NCBI GenBank assembly: GCA_026874595.1
Contig: CM049308.1
Location: 97,366,124 to 97,430,123 of the forward strand
Length of the DNA stretch: 64,000 bases
From: Sipunculus nudus
Lineage: Eukaryota > Annelida > Sipuncula > Golfingiida > Sipunculidae
Direction of reading: 5' to 3'
Shown here: one piece after another, positions 38,247-49,755 of the stretch
Layout: every line of letters begins with the position of its first letter
Position numbering within the stretch: position 1 is the first letter of the stretch
Position numbers and translations under genes: made by a program
Notes under the pieces: generated by a model
The model's input: only the letters and a program-made list of their open reading frames with translations
The model's database searches: none
Told to the model about the DNA's origin: nothing

Positions 38247-38470
38247 CAGAATACACACTAATTTCCAATAAATGTAAAACAATGAATATATCGCAATACG
38301 GATCGCAATACGCTACCACATATCGCAAAATTTTGCAATACGATATTTGTAGGCGATACCTAGCGATATTTCGCGATACGGCTCAACAGTATTATTAAGA
38401 TATGCAGCTTCTATCCCTCTCTGTGCTAAATCACAGTCCAGCATTCTTTAATTGCAAAGTTATTTGCAAT
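37926..38470. repeat. ~98-bp direct repeat pair around an AT-rich core
   Basis: cgcgatacggctcaacagta, tattaagatatgcagcttct and following sequence to gcaaagttatttgca occur at 37926-38024 and 38372-38470 with only one or two differences, 446 bp apart. The core holds another (TA)n run (38214-38242) and several tatcgc(a/g)atacg motifs. The first copy is preceded and the second followed by (TA)n. This may be a short non-autonomous element or a local duplication. Confidence 0.8.
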
Positions 38471-38590
38471 TATATATATATATATATAAACACATACATA
38501 GTTGTCACACTAAGGATGTTGGCCGCACATACGTCTCTCAAATATCAAGCTCTCAAGCACAAACACAGAATGTGCTTTACACGTGTAATA

Positions 38591-38622
38591 CTGGAAAATG
38601 AGAGAAATACATGAACTCTCCA
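38591..38622. repeat. ~25-bp direct repeat, partner at 39049
   Basis: ctggaaaatgagagaaatac followed by atgaa occurs here and at 39049-39073, 458 bp apart. Confidence 0.7.
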
Positions 38623-38696
38623 GTTCAAGAGTTGCCTGTAACGTCATATATACAATTAAAACGGCAACACAAATGTACAATATGAAAACACTCGGC

Positions 38697-38772
38697 ATAC
38701 AGAATATTACAGATTTACAAAATATTTCAGATTTACAGAATATTACAGATTTACATAATATTACAGATTTTA
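38697..38772. repeat. 18-bp tandem repeat
   Basis: About four units of agaatattacagatttac. Confidence 0.9.
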
Positions 38773-39435
38773 CAGTTAACTCTCGCCAACATATATGCTG
38801 CGTTTACACTTATTAGTGCATGGAAATCTTATTACTGACCAGACGACCACACCTTTCGAATTACATTTATCAATATTCTATTTAAAATTACAGACGACCA
38901 CATATGACCATAGAATACTCTATCTTTTTGAACACATTTAGCAAATAGGGAATGTAATGGTTATTATGATAATATAATAACCGACATACTCTACCGTAAC
39001 GACGTTAACACACTAGTTCAATCTGAAAATACACTGAAAATTTCGTACCTGGAAAATGAGAGAAATACATGAAATCTCGGCAAACTTAATCGGCAGACTT
39101 GGCAGCAAAACCAGGTACACTATTAACATGCAAATGAACAATATTACTATAAAATTTAACCAATGTGTCACAAAAGTTTAATCCATGTGTCACAAAAACG
39201 TATGAGAACTGGGTAGTTTTACCGATGTTGAATATGACGCTAACTAATACATCATATACATAATTATTCCTTGTTACTGCATACAAATCATAAATTGGCG
39301 AAAATTAATTACCAGGTCAAAGGTTACAACCCAGATGGTTTGGCTGACTGCTTTCCGACCAATATTAACACAGTGTGCACATTCCTGCACACGGATCACA
39401 ACCGCAACTGGCGGCGGTATACCCTAGCTCTCTCA

Positions 39436-39504
<69 letters not shown>

Positions 39505-40486
39505 TTATAAAGCTCTCTAAAGCTAAGGTTTTTATCTACCTGGTCCAGATATCTTTACATTACGGCATAATTTTCCAGCGAACATGCATTCACTCTGCGA
39601 GGTCAATTGTTAGTTATATTTAGAACAGCTCACGGAGCGTGTGAATGAATCAAATATAGTTTGTGGAAATCCCCGCTCCTCTATATACGAATGGAAATTT
39701 TCGTCACAGGGTCACTTAGAGCTGGGTAAAGCTGCTATGTAACGGACGTCAACTGACTGGCTGGCCGGGCGGAGACAGTGAGTAAAAAGGGAGACATCAG
39801 GTATACAGTGAGTCAGGGCGGAAGACGTCAGGTATACCTGTTTATCAATATAGATGACTGTATGTGTACTCACAAGTTGGCTTTGTCATGTTAGTCTGGG
39901 AATCCCCTGATTCTAATGCTGACCAGCCCCTTCAGAATCACAGTCTGGATTTAATTCTCAGCTTAATGTGACTTTTGTTACAATGTGTTCATTACACGAT
40001 CGTTATGTTGTCGTAATGATATAAATGTATGAAACGGGAATCACAGGAACTGGGGGATCCCAGGTAGTGCCGCACATGGCCTGCCATTATTGGTAAACAT
40101 TCCCACACCAGTGGCATTGGCCCATTGCCAATTTGGCGTCATGCCCACTGGGTGAATCCCTTTCAGCGTCACGCGTCCGGTTAAATATACAAACTGTCGC
40201 CTGGTGTCTCTAGCGGTTTCGTGTCACGTTGAGAGAAACAATTCAGTGAATGACAATAATTATGTACCTCACAGATTGAGAAGCACATCACTTTATCATC
40301 TTCGCGATTTCTTACACACAACAAACATTTTGTGACTATTCAAGAGGCACATCAAGCACAGATAGAAATCACAAAAATATTCCTGGCTGGTACAGTTAAG
40401 AAAAAAAATACATTTGATCGTAACCAATGACTTTATCTAACGGCACGTATGCTCCAGTAATCAAGGGCAAAATGATGACGAACATG
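38773..40486. other. Mostly unique DNA, no gene seen
   Basis: Holds a (TA)n run at 39439-39501 and short duplicated motifs at 39780-39840 (cagtgagt, acatcaggtatac). ORFs here run through the microsatellite or lack any domain. Confidence 0.4.
39439..39501. repeat. (TA)n microsatellite
   Basis: About 31 uninterrupted AT units. Confidence 0.97.
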
Positions 40487-40720
40487 ATGGTCCCAGAGCT
40501 CGGGAGAGTTTATTTATGTTTTTGAGTGCAAAAGGTTTGTGGGTTGTTCCTACAGGAATAATTTATGGGAAATTTGAATCTGCAATTCTTATTAACCTAG
40601 CGGTAGTCGTTTTCACATAAACCGTCTGAGAAGAGGAGTACCCGTAAGTTTGAAGGTTACGAAATGCAAATATCATGAAATAAAAAAATGACGATTTATC
40701 AGCTCATGAATGAAATAAAA
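40487..40720 (+). repeat. Left terminal inverted repeat
   Basis: Reverse-complement partner of 42190-42423. Its inner end overlaps the last codons of the element's ORF. Confidence 0.9.
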
Positions 40721-41264
40721 TCATTGTACTTACAATATATAATTTCAGTTTCTCAAAAGCTGAAGTATGAGCCGCCGTCCTTTGATTCTGTTCCTTTTCT
40801 CTGCTTTCTCTCTTTCCCCTTTGAATGTATAACTTTCTACAGGAATGGTGATATTTGACTTCTTTGGCTATGAGGTCAATCCCTGATATTTTGGCCAACA
40901 AAGTATCGTCTCCCAGTGCTTCTGCTGCAGATATAATGGATTGAGCACATGAGATGACTTCACAACTACCAAGCTTCTCTTTTGGTTTGTTCTTCCCAAC
41001 TGACTTAGTTGCCTGATTACAAAACAAACATACTCGAGCAAACACATCAGAAGTTGATGTTGTTGATACATCAGAGGCTGATCGTAGGTGATGTGCTTTA
41101 GATGGGTTGTCACCATCTTGTTCTGTTTGGGTCTGTGGTACTTCTGTAAACCGTTGGTAACACTTCACATGATAACCATAGCTAGCATCAAAATCCTCAG
41201 AAAGCTTCATGGCAAAGAACTTAGATTCTTTGAATAACTGGCACCAGAGACAACCTTCTCCCAT
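40704..41264 (-). CDS. Transposon-borne protein with two C-x2-C..YH-x2-C modules
   Basis: A 186-codon frame. Residues near the start (CLWCQLF..YHVKCYQRF) and in the middle (CLFCNQA..YHHSCRKLY) form two similar modules of the pattern C-x2-C-x(n)-Y-H-x2-C, likely zinc-binding. A KEVKYHHSC motif of this kind is familiar from uncharacterised, often transposon-linked proteins of invertebrates, but I cannot name a function. The C terminus is basic and ends inside the left TIR. Upstream, the overlapping frame 41207-41416 ends with a peptide containing KQFNASTWEKV that would join naturally to CLWCQ, which suggests a frameshift or a missed intron near 41260. The coding region is thus probably broken. 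Confidence 0.6.
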   Translation of the reverse strand: MGEGCLWCQLFKESKFFAMKLSEDFDASYGYHVKCYQRFTEVPQTQTEQDGDNPSKAHHLRSASDVSTTSTSDVFARVCLFCNQATKSVGKNKPKEKLGSCEVISCAQSIISAAEALGDDTLLAKISGIDLIAKEVKYHHSCRKLYIQRGKRESREKEQNQRTAAHTSAFEKLKLYIVSTMILFHS

Positions 41265-42189
41265 GTACTAGCATTAAACTGTTTGATTTCACTTAAACAT
41301 TTCCCACTTACATGGAGGATGCAGGACAGCTCTGAAGCCATGATTGCATAAATTCCTAACTCCCTGGTCGCTCTACAAAGACAAAAAGGATAGCATGCCA
41401 TGCACATAACTATCACCTTCCCCCAGCTTAACTATTATAATGGAACGCTATGCATCAGCACATCAATATCGTAAAGAATCTGGGTGAAAACAAATTATGG
41501 TACATCTATAACATAATACTTGATCCTAAGGGATATTTCCCCTCAGGCCCATTGGCTAATATCATATGTGGATTGCAGGTTTCAGTTAAACCTTAAATGA
41601 AGAAAACAAATCTCCTTGAAATTAAATGAATTTGAATATATGTATTTGAACATATCCACACATCAAGAGAAAATTTTGCCCTTTCTGGTAAAATCTTAAT
41701 CGTGTCAGGATGTTAAGGATCCAGACGTTCATAATCTAACGATTCAAACCTTTAAAAATTGTCAGTAAACATATTATTTGGTGGTCATATTGAATTCCAA
41801 GACAGCGCTTGCAAATAAAATATGCAAAATTATGTAACCTCCGAGAGGCACAAACTGCCAAATATTGCAAAGTTCGTCAAAATACGAAAAATATCTTGTT
41901 CAATCATTGCCTGGGATACATTATAAATATCTTATTTTTGCATCGAAATGTATTATTTAATCAATATTTAATACTTATGTGGTAGTTTATGCTATTTTGA
42001 GGCATGTAAAGTTAATTTCTTTGGTTGTGAGAGAAATGTAAGTGGTAAACTGATGTTAATTGTAACTAAAATAGGTTTTTGATGGCAGCCATATTGGATT
42101 TCAAAATGGCCGCCATAGATACAAGTTAACTAATAGTACCAACAGGTTATTTGGAACATGAAACCTAGGTTTAGACACTAAAAGCCTGT
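41265..42189. other. Transposon interior without clear coding
   Basis: AT-rich. Only the frame-shifted upstream extension (41207-41416, minus strand) resembles protein. A gatggcagccatattggatt/caaaatggccgccat motif at 42080-42116 is an imperfect inverted pair. Confidence 0.5.
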
Positions 42190-42423
42190 TTTTATGTCAT
42201 TCAAGAGCTGAGAAATCGTCATTTGTCGATTTCATGATATTTGCAATTCGTAACCTTCAAACTTACGGGTACTCCTCTTCTCAGACGGTTTATGTGAAAA
42301 CGGCTACCGCTAGGTTAATAAGAATTGCAGATTCGAATTTCCCATAAATTTTTCCCATAGGAACAACCCACAAACCTTTTGCACTCAAAAACATAAATAA
42401 ACTCCCCCGAGCTCTGGGACCAT
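42190..42423 (-). repeat. Right terminal inverted repeat
   Basis: Reverse-complement partner of 40487-40720. The 46-bp array begins immediately outside it. Confidence 0.9.
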
Positions 42424-42966
42424 GACGTCCGATTCTAAATACCTTATACCTACGTGTCTTATACGTTGACGACCTACGTATCTTATACTTTGATGTCCTG
42501 CATATCATGACGTTACGTCATACGTGTCTTATACTTTGATGTCCTAAATACCATGATGTTACATCATACATGTCTTATACTTTGACGTCCTACGTGTCTT
42601 ATATTATGATATCCTGCATACCATGACGTTACGTCCTACGTATCTTATACTTTGATGTCCTGCATACCATGACGTTACGTCCTACGTGTCTTATACTTTG
42701 ATGTCCTGCAAACAATGACGTAACGTCCTACGTGTCTAATATTTTGATTCCTGCATAACATGACGTTACGTCCTACGTGTCTTATACCTCGACATCCTAC
42801 GTATCTTATACTTTGATGTCCTGCAAACCATGACGTTAGGTCCTACGTGTCTTATACTTTGATGTCCTGCATACCATGACGTTACGTCCTACGTGTCTTA
42901 TACTTTGATGTCCTGCATACCATAACGTTACGTCCTACATGTCTCATACTTTGACGTCCTACGTCA
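42424..42966. repeat. 46-bp minisatellite rich in TGACGT/TACGTC motifs
   Basis: About eleven units of ccatgacgttacgtcctacg, then tgtcttatactttgatgtcc and tgcata. TGACGT occurs about ten times, usually inside tgacgttacgtc, a pairing of CRE-type half-sites. The array starts exactly at the right end of the transposon and is followed at once by the 39-bp array. Confidence 0.93.
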
Positions 42967-44150
42967 AATATTCACCTGTACCGTCTGACTGACATGGAAA
43001 TGTGTCCCCGTCAGCTGTATAGTCTGACTGACATGGACATGCGTTCCCGTCACCTCGACCGTCTTACTGACATGGACATGTGTCCCCGTCACCTGTACCG
43101 TCTTACTGACATGGACATGTGTCCCCGTCACCATTACAATCTGACTGACATGGACATGTGTCCCCGTCACCTGTACAATCTGACTGACATAGACATGTGT
43201 CCCCTTCGTTTGTACCATCTGACTGACATGGACATTCATCCCTGTCACCTCTACCGTCTTTCTGACATGGACATGCGTCCCCGTCACCTGTAACGTCTGA
43301 CTGACATGGACATGCGTCCCCGTCACCTCGACCGTCTTACTGACATGGACATGTGTCCCCGTCACCTGTACCGTCTTACTGACATGGACATGTGTCCCCG
43401 TCACCATTACAATCTGACTGACATGGACATGTGTCCCCGTCACCTGTACAATCTGACTGACATAGACATGTGTCCCCTTCGTTTATACCATCTGACTGAC
43501 ATGGACATTCATCCCTGTCACCTCTACCGTCTGACTGACATGGACATACGTCCCCGTCACCTGTATCGACTGACTGACATGGACATGTGTCCCCGTCCCC
43601 TGTATCGTCCAAGTGACATGGACATGCATCCCTGTCACCTCTGCCGTACAATCTGACTGACATGGACATGTGTCCCATTCGTTTGTACCATCTGACTGAC
43701 ATGGACATGTGTTCCCGTCACCTGTACAATCTGACTGACATGGACAGGTGGCCCCTTCGTTTTTACCATCTGACTGACCTGGACAGGTGGCCCCGTCGTT
43801 TGTACCGTCTGACTGACATGGTCATATGCCCCGTCGCTTGTACCGATTGACTGACATGGAAACGTGGCCCCATCGCTGGTACCGTCTGACTTTGATGGAC
43901 ACGTGGTCATTTGTACCGATTGACTGACCTGGACATTTTGCACGGTCGCTTGTACCGTCTGACCGACCTGGACATGTGGTCCAGTCACCTGTACCTTCTG
44001 ACTGGCATGGGCGTGTCGCCTCGTCACCTGTTCTTTCACATGGATACTTGCCCCCATCACCGGTGTCGTTTGATTGATATTGACATGTGTCCCCATCGAC
44101 TTTACCGTCTGATGACAAAGACGTGTGACCCAGTCACAAGTGACAAGTAC
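42967..44150. repeat. 39-bp minisatellite, about 30 units, 273-bp higher-order period
   Basis: Units of ctgactgacatggacatgtg followed by tccccgtcacctgtaccgt. Since 39 is divisible by three, frames stay open with a 13-residue period (LTDMDMCPRHLYR on +, THVHVSQTVQVTG on -). A seven-unit block is duplicated with 273-bp offset (43042 and 43315). In-phase stops (43292) and unit-length changes (near 43647) break the frames, so I do not call a protein. Confidence 0.95.
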
Positions 44151-44765
44151 ATTTAAAATGCACACAACCACTCTTCATAACATAGAAAAAATGGTTGCAT
44201 AGTTCCTTGCTCCTAAATTCATAATAGCTAAATTAATACTTTGCTAGCTTTCCTGGACTGTTTTCACATAACCACTATATTTCATCATTTTCCGTTTCGA
44301 TATGGTATTGTCCAATAATGAAACTATTGTCTAATGCTCCTGCAAATGCAATTTAAACTGCATGAAAAAGGAAATAAACCTAATTTTCAATGTACTTATT
44401 TCATTTATGGCTTACCCCTTTGTCCAATATTCAAACTAAAACTAGACAGAGCTTAACGTTTTTATACAGAAATATTTAACCATTTAAATAAAGCTTAAAA
44501 TAATATATAAGGAAATGTTTAATCATTTAAACAGAGCTTTAAACGCTTATATACAGAAACGTTTAAACAAAGAATATCTGATAAAAACCCCCGCGATAAT
44601 CTACAATAGGCCAAAAATTACTTCAAAGAAGGTTAAAACTGCTCCATTAAATCAATAACCTCATTCTTGTAAACTCCTGTGAGATAAACGATTCAGAAAT
44701 TACCGAAAACTCTTCTAAAGAAATTATTTACTTTGGTTCACTGCCGAATTAGCTGGTCCCTTTAC
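44151..44765. other. AT-rich unique sequence
   Basis: A cagagcttaa..atacagaaa..tttaa motif recurs three times at 44450-44570. Nothing else was seen. Confidence 0.5.
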
Positions 44766-45215
44766 ATGTGAGAGTCACTGTTTTGCAGGTACGGAACCAT
44801 TCAATTTGTTCTATCATAGGGCATAGCGTTCAAAGGGTCACCGTCATGTACCATTCAGTCGGTTCCATCCTAGTTCATAGCGTTTCAAGGTCACCGTTTT
44901 GTAAGGAACTATGCAGTCTGTTCAAACCGAGGTTAAAGCGTTTCAAGGTCACCGTCTTGTACTGAACCATTCAGCCTGTTCCTTACGAGATCATGGGGTT
45001 TCGAGGTCTCCGTCTTGTACTGAACCGTTCAGTCCGTTCCTTCAGAGGTCATAGCGTTTCAAGGTCACCGTCTTGTGCGGAACCATTCAGCCTGTTCCAT
45101 CCGAGGTCATAGCGTTTCAAGGTCACCGTCTTGTACTGAACCATTAAGTCTGTTCCATCCGAGGTCATATCGTTTCAAGGTCACTTTCTTGTGCGGAACC
45201 ATTCAGTTAAGTACA
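44766..45215. repeat. ~58-bp minisatellite, eight units
   Basis: Units of gttccatccgaggtcatagc, then gtttcaaggtcaccgtcttg and tactgaaccattcagtct, somewhat diverged at both ends. Confidence 0.94.
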
Positions 45216-46504
45216 ACTAAAATAAGGTTTTGGAATTACAAATGAATTGACTAGTTTGCATACAAAATGGACTCATAACAAGGAAGTTAAAGACAAGATT
45301 AAAGTTACAAAAGATGAGTATAACGTATGGGACGCATTTGTCGGCTTGAGTTTATGTTTCTTTATCATTTTCAATATTTTGAGCTCAAGAAGGAAAGTAC
45401 ACCAAAATTTTGCCCGAAGAAATGCAGTTTCCACTAGCCCTTTATTGTTGTGATCCTCCGGATTTTTTGTGTACAGTCCTGAGACACACTGAGACACGGC
45501 TAACTCATGTACAGACATGTATAGATGTACAAAATAAATAAGGCTATGATTTTAATATAAACAACAATATTGTCATGACCGTTTAATGAAGTGACCTCAT
45601 AATATCCAAATACACAAACACAATGTAAATTCACTGAGCATATACAGTAATATAGATGCGCACAGTCCACATGCTGTTTTACGTCAGTTACTTCTACATA
45701 TCAGCCCTGGGTGGACATTGCGGCCACGAAAGCATTCGAAAATAAGCCGGTCAGCACCGAGACGTTCTGCCCCCGGAAGTTTCATGTTATCCCGGAATAA
45801 GACCTTTTGATGAACACGACACGGTTGCCGGAGAGGCGTCGAGCGAACGATCCTAGTCTGGTCTTATAACGAGGCGGCTGTCTAATATCTCAAGAGTACA
45901 CCACATTATGTAACACTTCCTGAAAACAATCTGCCCCAGTCATCTGTCATAGCAACCAGAAATTAAGAGATGCGGCCGATATGACAACCTACTCACAGTG
46001 TTGAATTCTCGATCGTACCACTTGATTCCTTGTTTTTCTTAGTGTCCTTAGACCAGAAGTATTATCTCATTACAGCCCCTTCAATCCGAGACAACAACAC
46101 TTACGACTGTACCTCACACAAGTAGCGGCTTGCACCCCATCTAAACAACCCAGAGTTATCATATCCCTATATATATATATGTGTAGTATGAGATCAAACT
46201 TGACCTATCACATTAAAGAATATGCTGATATTCAGTCATTTCATAAATCAATGAGCACTTTACATTATGTGAGAGCTCTGCTACCCGCACCCGCATGCAG
46301 GTGATATGGTTTCGCCATGAAACTCACTGACTCGTTCATCTTAATCTGACATAAATCAAATACCGTCTATGAATAGCAGATCATACAGCACGTTCAGAAG
46401 GGCCTGGACCAAAATAATCCCTTCCTTGTCAATGTATCATCAAAATGTCAAACGAAAAAAACATCCGCATAATACAAATACCATAATTAAATTCTTATTT
46501 ACAG
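45216..46504 (+). other. Sequence upstream of the second bZIP gene's first seen exon
   Basis: Non-repetitive. It ends in an acceptor-like attcttatttacag (46491-46504), so at least the last part is probably intron. A GC-richer segment at 45700-45860 could hold promoter or 5' UTR sequence, but no start site is identifiable. Confidence 0.4.
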
Positions 46505-47426
46505 TAACCTTTCACAAATGACTTCTGACAGCGTCTCTTCAATGGCTGCATGTTCTTTATGTAGAACAAGTGTTTTATATTGTAGCTCTTCGGTGATGAC
46601 CACTAGTCAGTACGGGACGAACGCTTATTGTGTAAGAAGGATTTCGAGCATAGTGGCAGAGGCACCCATCCCCAACCTTCCGGAGTTCGAAGATGATGTT
46701 TCACTGAGCCCTGATGAAGGAGATCGGGATGTCGTGTCCGGCAACAGACACATCAACATTGATGATGTTGAGGATGTGCTCATAAAAATTAATAACACAG
46801 AAGCTACGCTATGTGTACCTCCTTACAACAGACAGACAACACATCAAATAAAACAGATCGTCGACTATCTTCAAAATGACATTAAGCAAGCCGTCTCAGG
46901 GTCCCGGAATTTAATGGCTGACGTGGCCGATGTGTGCATAGGATTACACAGAGAGACGTCTTTTTCACAGCCAGATCGGGAAGACAGGTCTCCTGACGGG
47001 CAGTTCGCGAACTACAATTTTACAGAATCCTTGCACTATTTTCATGGCCTGGCTGCTGGCCGGCATAATACTGCTATGTCTGATCCGATACCAGTCCCTA
47101 GTGGGCCTCATAGAAACCGGTATGTACTAACCTGCAGCTCCGGCAGTGCCTCAGTAACCAGTCCCTCCTCACCTCATACTGAATGTACAACCAAACGTAC
47201 AACAGCTCCCCAGTGGCACAGTGAAGTGATCGAGCACTCACAGATAAACAGGAAACCAAGCCTTCCAAGAGAAAGCAAGGTTGGAGGAGGGCTATGTCTT
47301 GGCCAGCTCACATCCGGGTCCACACAAGGTCGTCAGAAGATGGATGCTTTTAGTGACCCCGTGTTCAATCTGGAAGAAGAAGACGAAGAACAGGGCGATA
47401 ATACGGGAATGTCCGAGGAGGAACAG
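46505..47426 (+). CDS. Divergent bZIP factor, N-terminal exon
   Basis: An acceptor at 46504 and a donor after CAG at 47426 (CAG|gtagat) define the exon. From the first ATG at 46518 it encodes 303 codons and ends in phase 0. The frame stays open back to the acceptor, so the true start may lie in an earlier exon. I see no known domain in the body: it is Ser/Thr-rich, has an early CSLCRTSVLYC stretch, a middle part NINIDDVEDVLIKI, and an acidic end (FNLEEEDEEQGD) suited to transactivation. Its link to the bZIP exon at 62626 is inferred from matching phase, strand and the lack of a better partner, across a 15.2-kb intron. A separate gene is the alternative. Confidence 0.65.
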
Positions 47427-49755
47427 GTAGATATGTAAACATCTTTTTTTAGTAGAAACATAAAACATGTTTTAAACGCAGTCTCTGCGACTTCATCTAA
47501 AGCTCAGCATCTGTAGCTCTGAATCTGAACAGACCATCTCTAAACATGTACATACTGTAATTCCAGTTGACTGGGTGTAGGTTTTAAGCTCGCGATACCT
47601 CAGTATATGTTTTGAGCTGGTGAACATTGCGTCCCTATACAGCCTTCATTACCTTATTTCCTTATCACTGGAGTTACATAATGAATTCAGTATGAATGAT
47701 TTAATATTTACACAATTGCATTCACTTGAAATAGAGCTGTATCGGCTGATAGTCATCAATACATAAGTTTCACTTAACTTTCGATAAGCACAAGTGTGAA
47801 ATCCCAAAATACTTTGACTGGTATGGTGAATATGCAGTGGTTTTTGAGTATTCTGCTTTCAAAATAGGCTGATTTGATTATTGGGCCAGCCTTATACCTT
47901 TACCTCCATACACTTATAAGACTAAGTATCCCTGTGTTTGTGAATACTCCTGCATATAATAGCCTGTTGTACCTGATGGTTGAATATCCTTGAACCTTCA
48001 TGACGGTCTCTTCCCATGACCTCTCTTATGTTTAGGTCAGCTTTCATACATTGTGGTAAATAAGTGCATCAGTGAAAGCAGCCAAGTAGAACGATTTAAA
48101 AGTTGTTTTAAGCCTTATTTAGAGGTGATTATAGCATAATTTAGGTTGATGGGCAGTCAAAGTAAGGGAACCATGTTTAATTAGTGGGAAGGTTGGTTAG
48201 ATAATTGACGGGGGATGGGCCGAGTGATGCTTGTAATATCGCTCACCCGGTGAATACACTGTGTCAAGTGCCTGTGGTTATATCATGGGGGTTACAATAA
48301 GATGGAGTTCCTCTTGGGGTCCTGTGGTTATATCATGGGGGTTACAATAAGATGGAGTTCCTCTTGGGGTCGCGGATTACAAACCTAGCACCTAGGTGTG
48401 ACAGCTCTTCGATCTGGCCCACTGGCGCCAGCCTTGTGCTTAGTCGCCTGCAGCGACGAAACGTCTTGCACCGTTAACGGACGACTGTTTCGTCGCCTCC
48501 CCATGTATAGAGATAAGTGGTGTTTGACCACGATACGATCGTATTTTCCGGAAAAGGCAGTTTTATTTTCAGTTTCACGGATGGGGTGACATTAAAACTT
48601 CTTCACCATGGCAAAAGTATCTTATTTTCAATACAACTGCAACATATTGGCAACTGTAAGTCCATTTTACTTTAGTTATTGTGTATTTTGGTCTAAGAAG
48701 ACACGGGTCGTACTGCTCATACCCGCCATGACAGAAGCAGTTAGAATGTATATGTAGTGGCGACAATGTTTCGTGTACTGGTCCCGTTTTATAAGAATTA
48801 TGAACTTAATTAAGCATGGAATTTATGCAATTAGCTTATCATAACAGAATTTTGTCTTAAAACAATTAGATACTCGAATTCCTGGGGGGGGGGTTCTCCC
48901 ACAGATCATACAGAGGTTAGAATCCCAGCCAAGTGCTTACATGGGGTGGTGACTATAAAATGTACTCTCAGATATATCTAACATTTTATAGTCACCCTTG
49001 GTGGCTACCTTGTGCTCTCTACACTCGGCCGTATCCGAGTTGTCCCAAACGACAAAATTAGTATCTTGATCATATATTAAATTAAAATTACAATGAACTC
49101 GGCGGTAGGATGGTTTAAATATAAACACAAGTCATTAGAGAGAAATCATATTAAACTGATCGTCTGATGGATGTTTTCCACTGTGGGATAACATGGCAAA
49201 ATCAGTTATTCTTGGGGCACGCCCACTCGTTTCTCGCCCTGGATCAACCAAATTTTGGGAACGGGTTGCTTGTATCACCGCAAAGTTACATACGAGATGA
49301 ATGCACCACAGGTATGAGCATTTGACTTACAGGGAAATTAAAAATAACTGTGCGGTAAAGTTAGTTATAAGCGAAAAGTTACCAATTTTCAAAATCACTC
49401 AGGCATACTGCACTGCTTCGATTGGAACAAGCCGAGGTTGAATGGCTCCGGACTTCAAAATCACGCAATAGTATATAAGAATTCTATGGCTGGTGACTGC
49501 GCATGAATGTGTCTTTTAATTTTTTAATGCGCATACATTAATTTTAAACTTCCGCTCGCATAACATTTCATGAAATTGCATATAGATCACCCAGCACAGG
49601 ATTGCTTGGACTTTGCTGCCGCAAGCAACATCGGACGCAGCAATTGTACGGTCTGGCTTGTAGGAGGTGTCGTGATAACGACAGACCGCGAGTACAATGG
49701 GCACACGCGTGTCGTTGATACAGGGTGTGGATCCCTGTACTAACTCCGTCTTATT
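47427..49755 (+). other. Large intron, 5' part, mostly unique
   Basis: Starts with the donor gtagat. It contains a perfect 50-bp duplication (48271-48370) and a G run (48887-48895). Small ORFs (48398-48589, 49516-49704, 49725-49931) lack recognisable domains. Confidence 0.5.
48271..48370. repeat. Perfect 50-bp tandem duplication
   Basis: cctgtggttatatcatgggg, gttacaataagatggagttc and ctcttggggt occur twice without a single difference. Confidence 0.95.

Larger units (their letters stand above)
40487..42423. mobile_element. DNA transposon with 234-bp terminal inverted repeats
   Basis: 40487-40720 and 42190-42423 are inverted copies of each other, both 234 bp and by eye about 90% identical, beginning atggtcccagagctcggg at each end. 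The whole element is 1937 bp. It carries a minus-strand ORF (40704-41264). Flanking bases allow a short duplication (tga, or at if the ends are drawn one base further in), too short to assign a superfamily. No DDE transposase is evident, so this is probably a non-autonomous or decayed copy. Confidence 0.88.

Noticed and set aside
37926-38470. LTR retrotransposon with paired LTRs
   Set aside because: The 98-bp repeats are far too short, enclose under 350 bp, and lack TG..CA ends, primer-binding site and coding.
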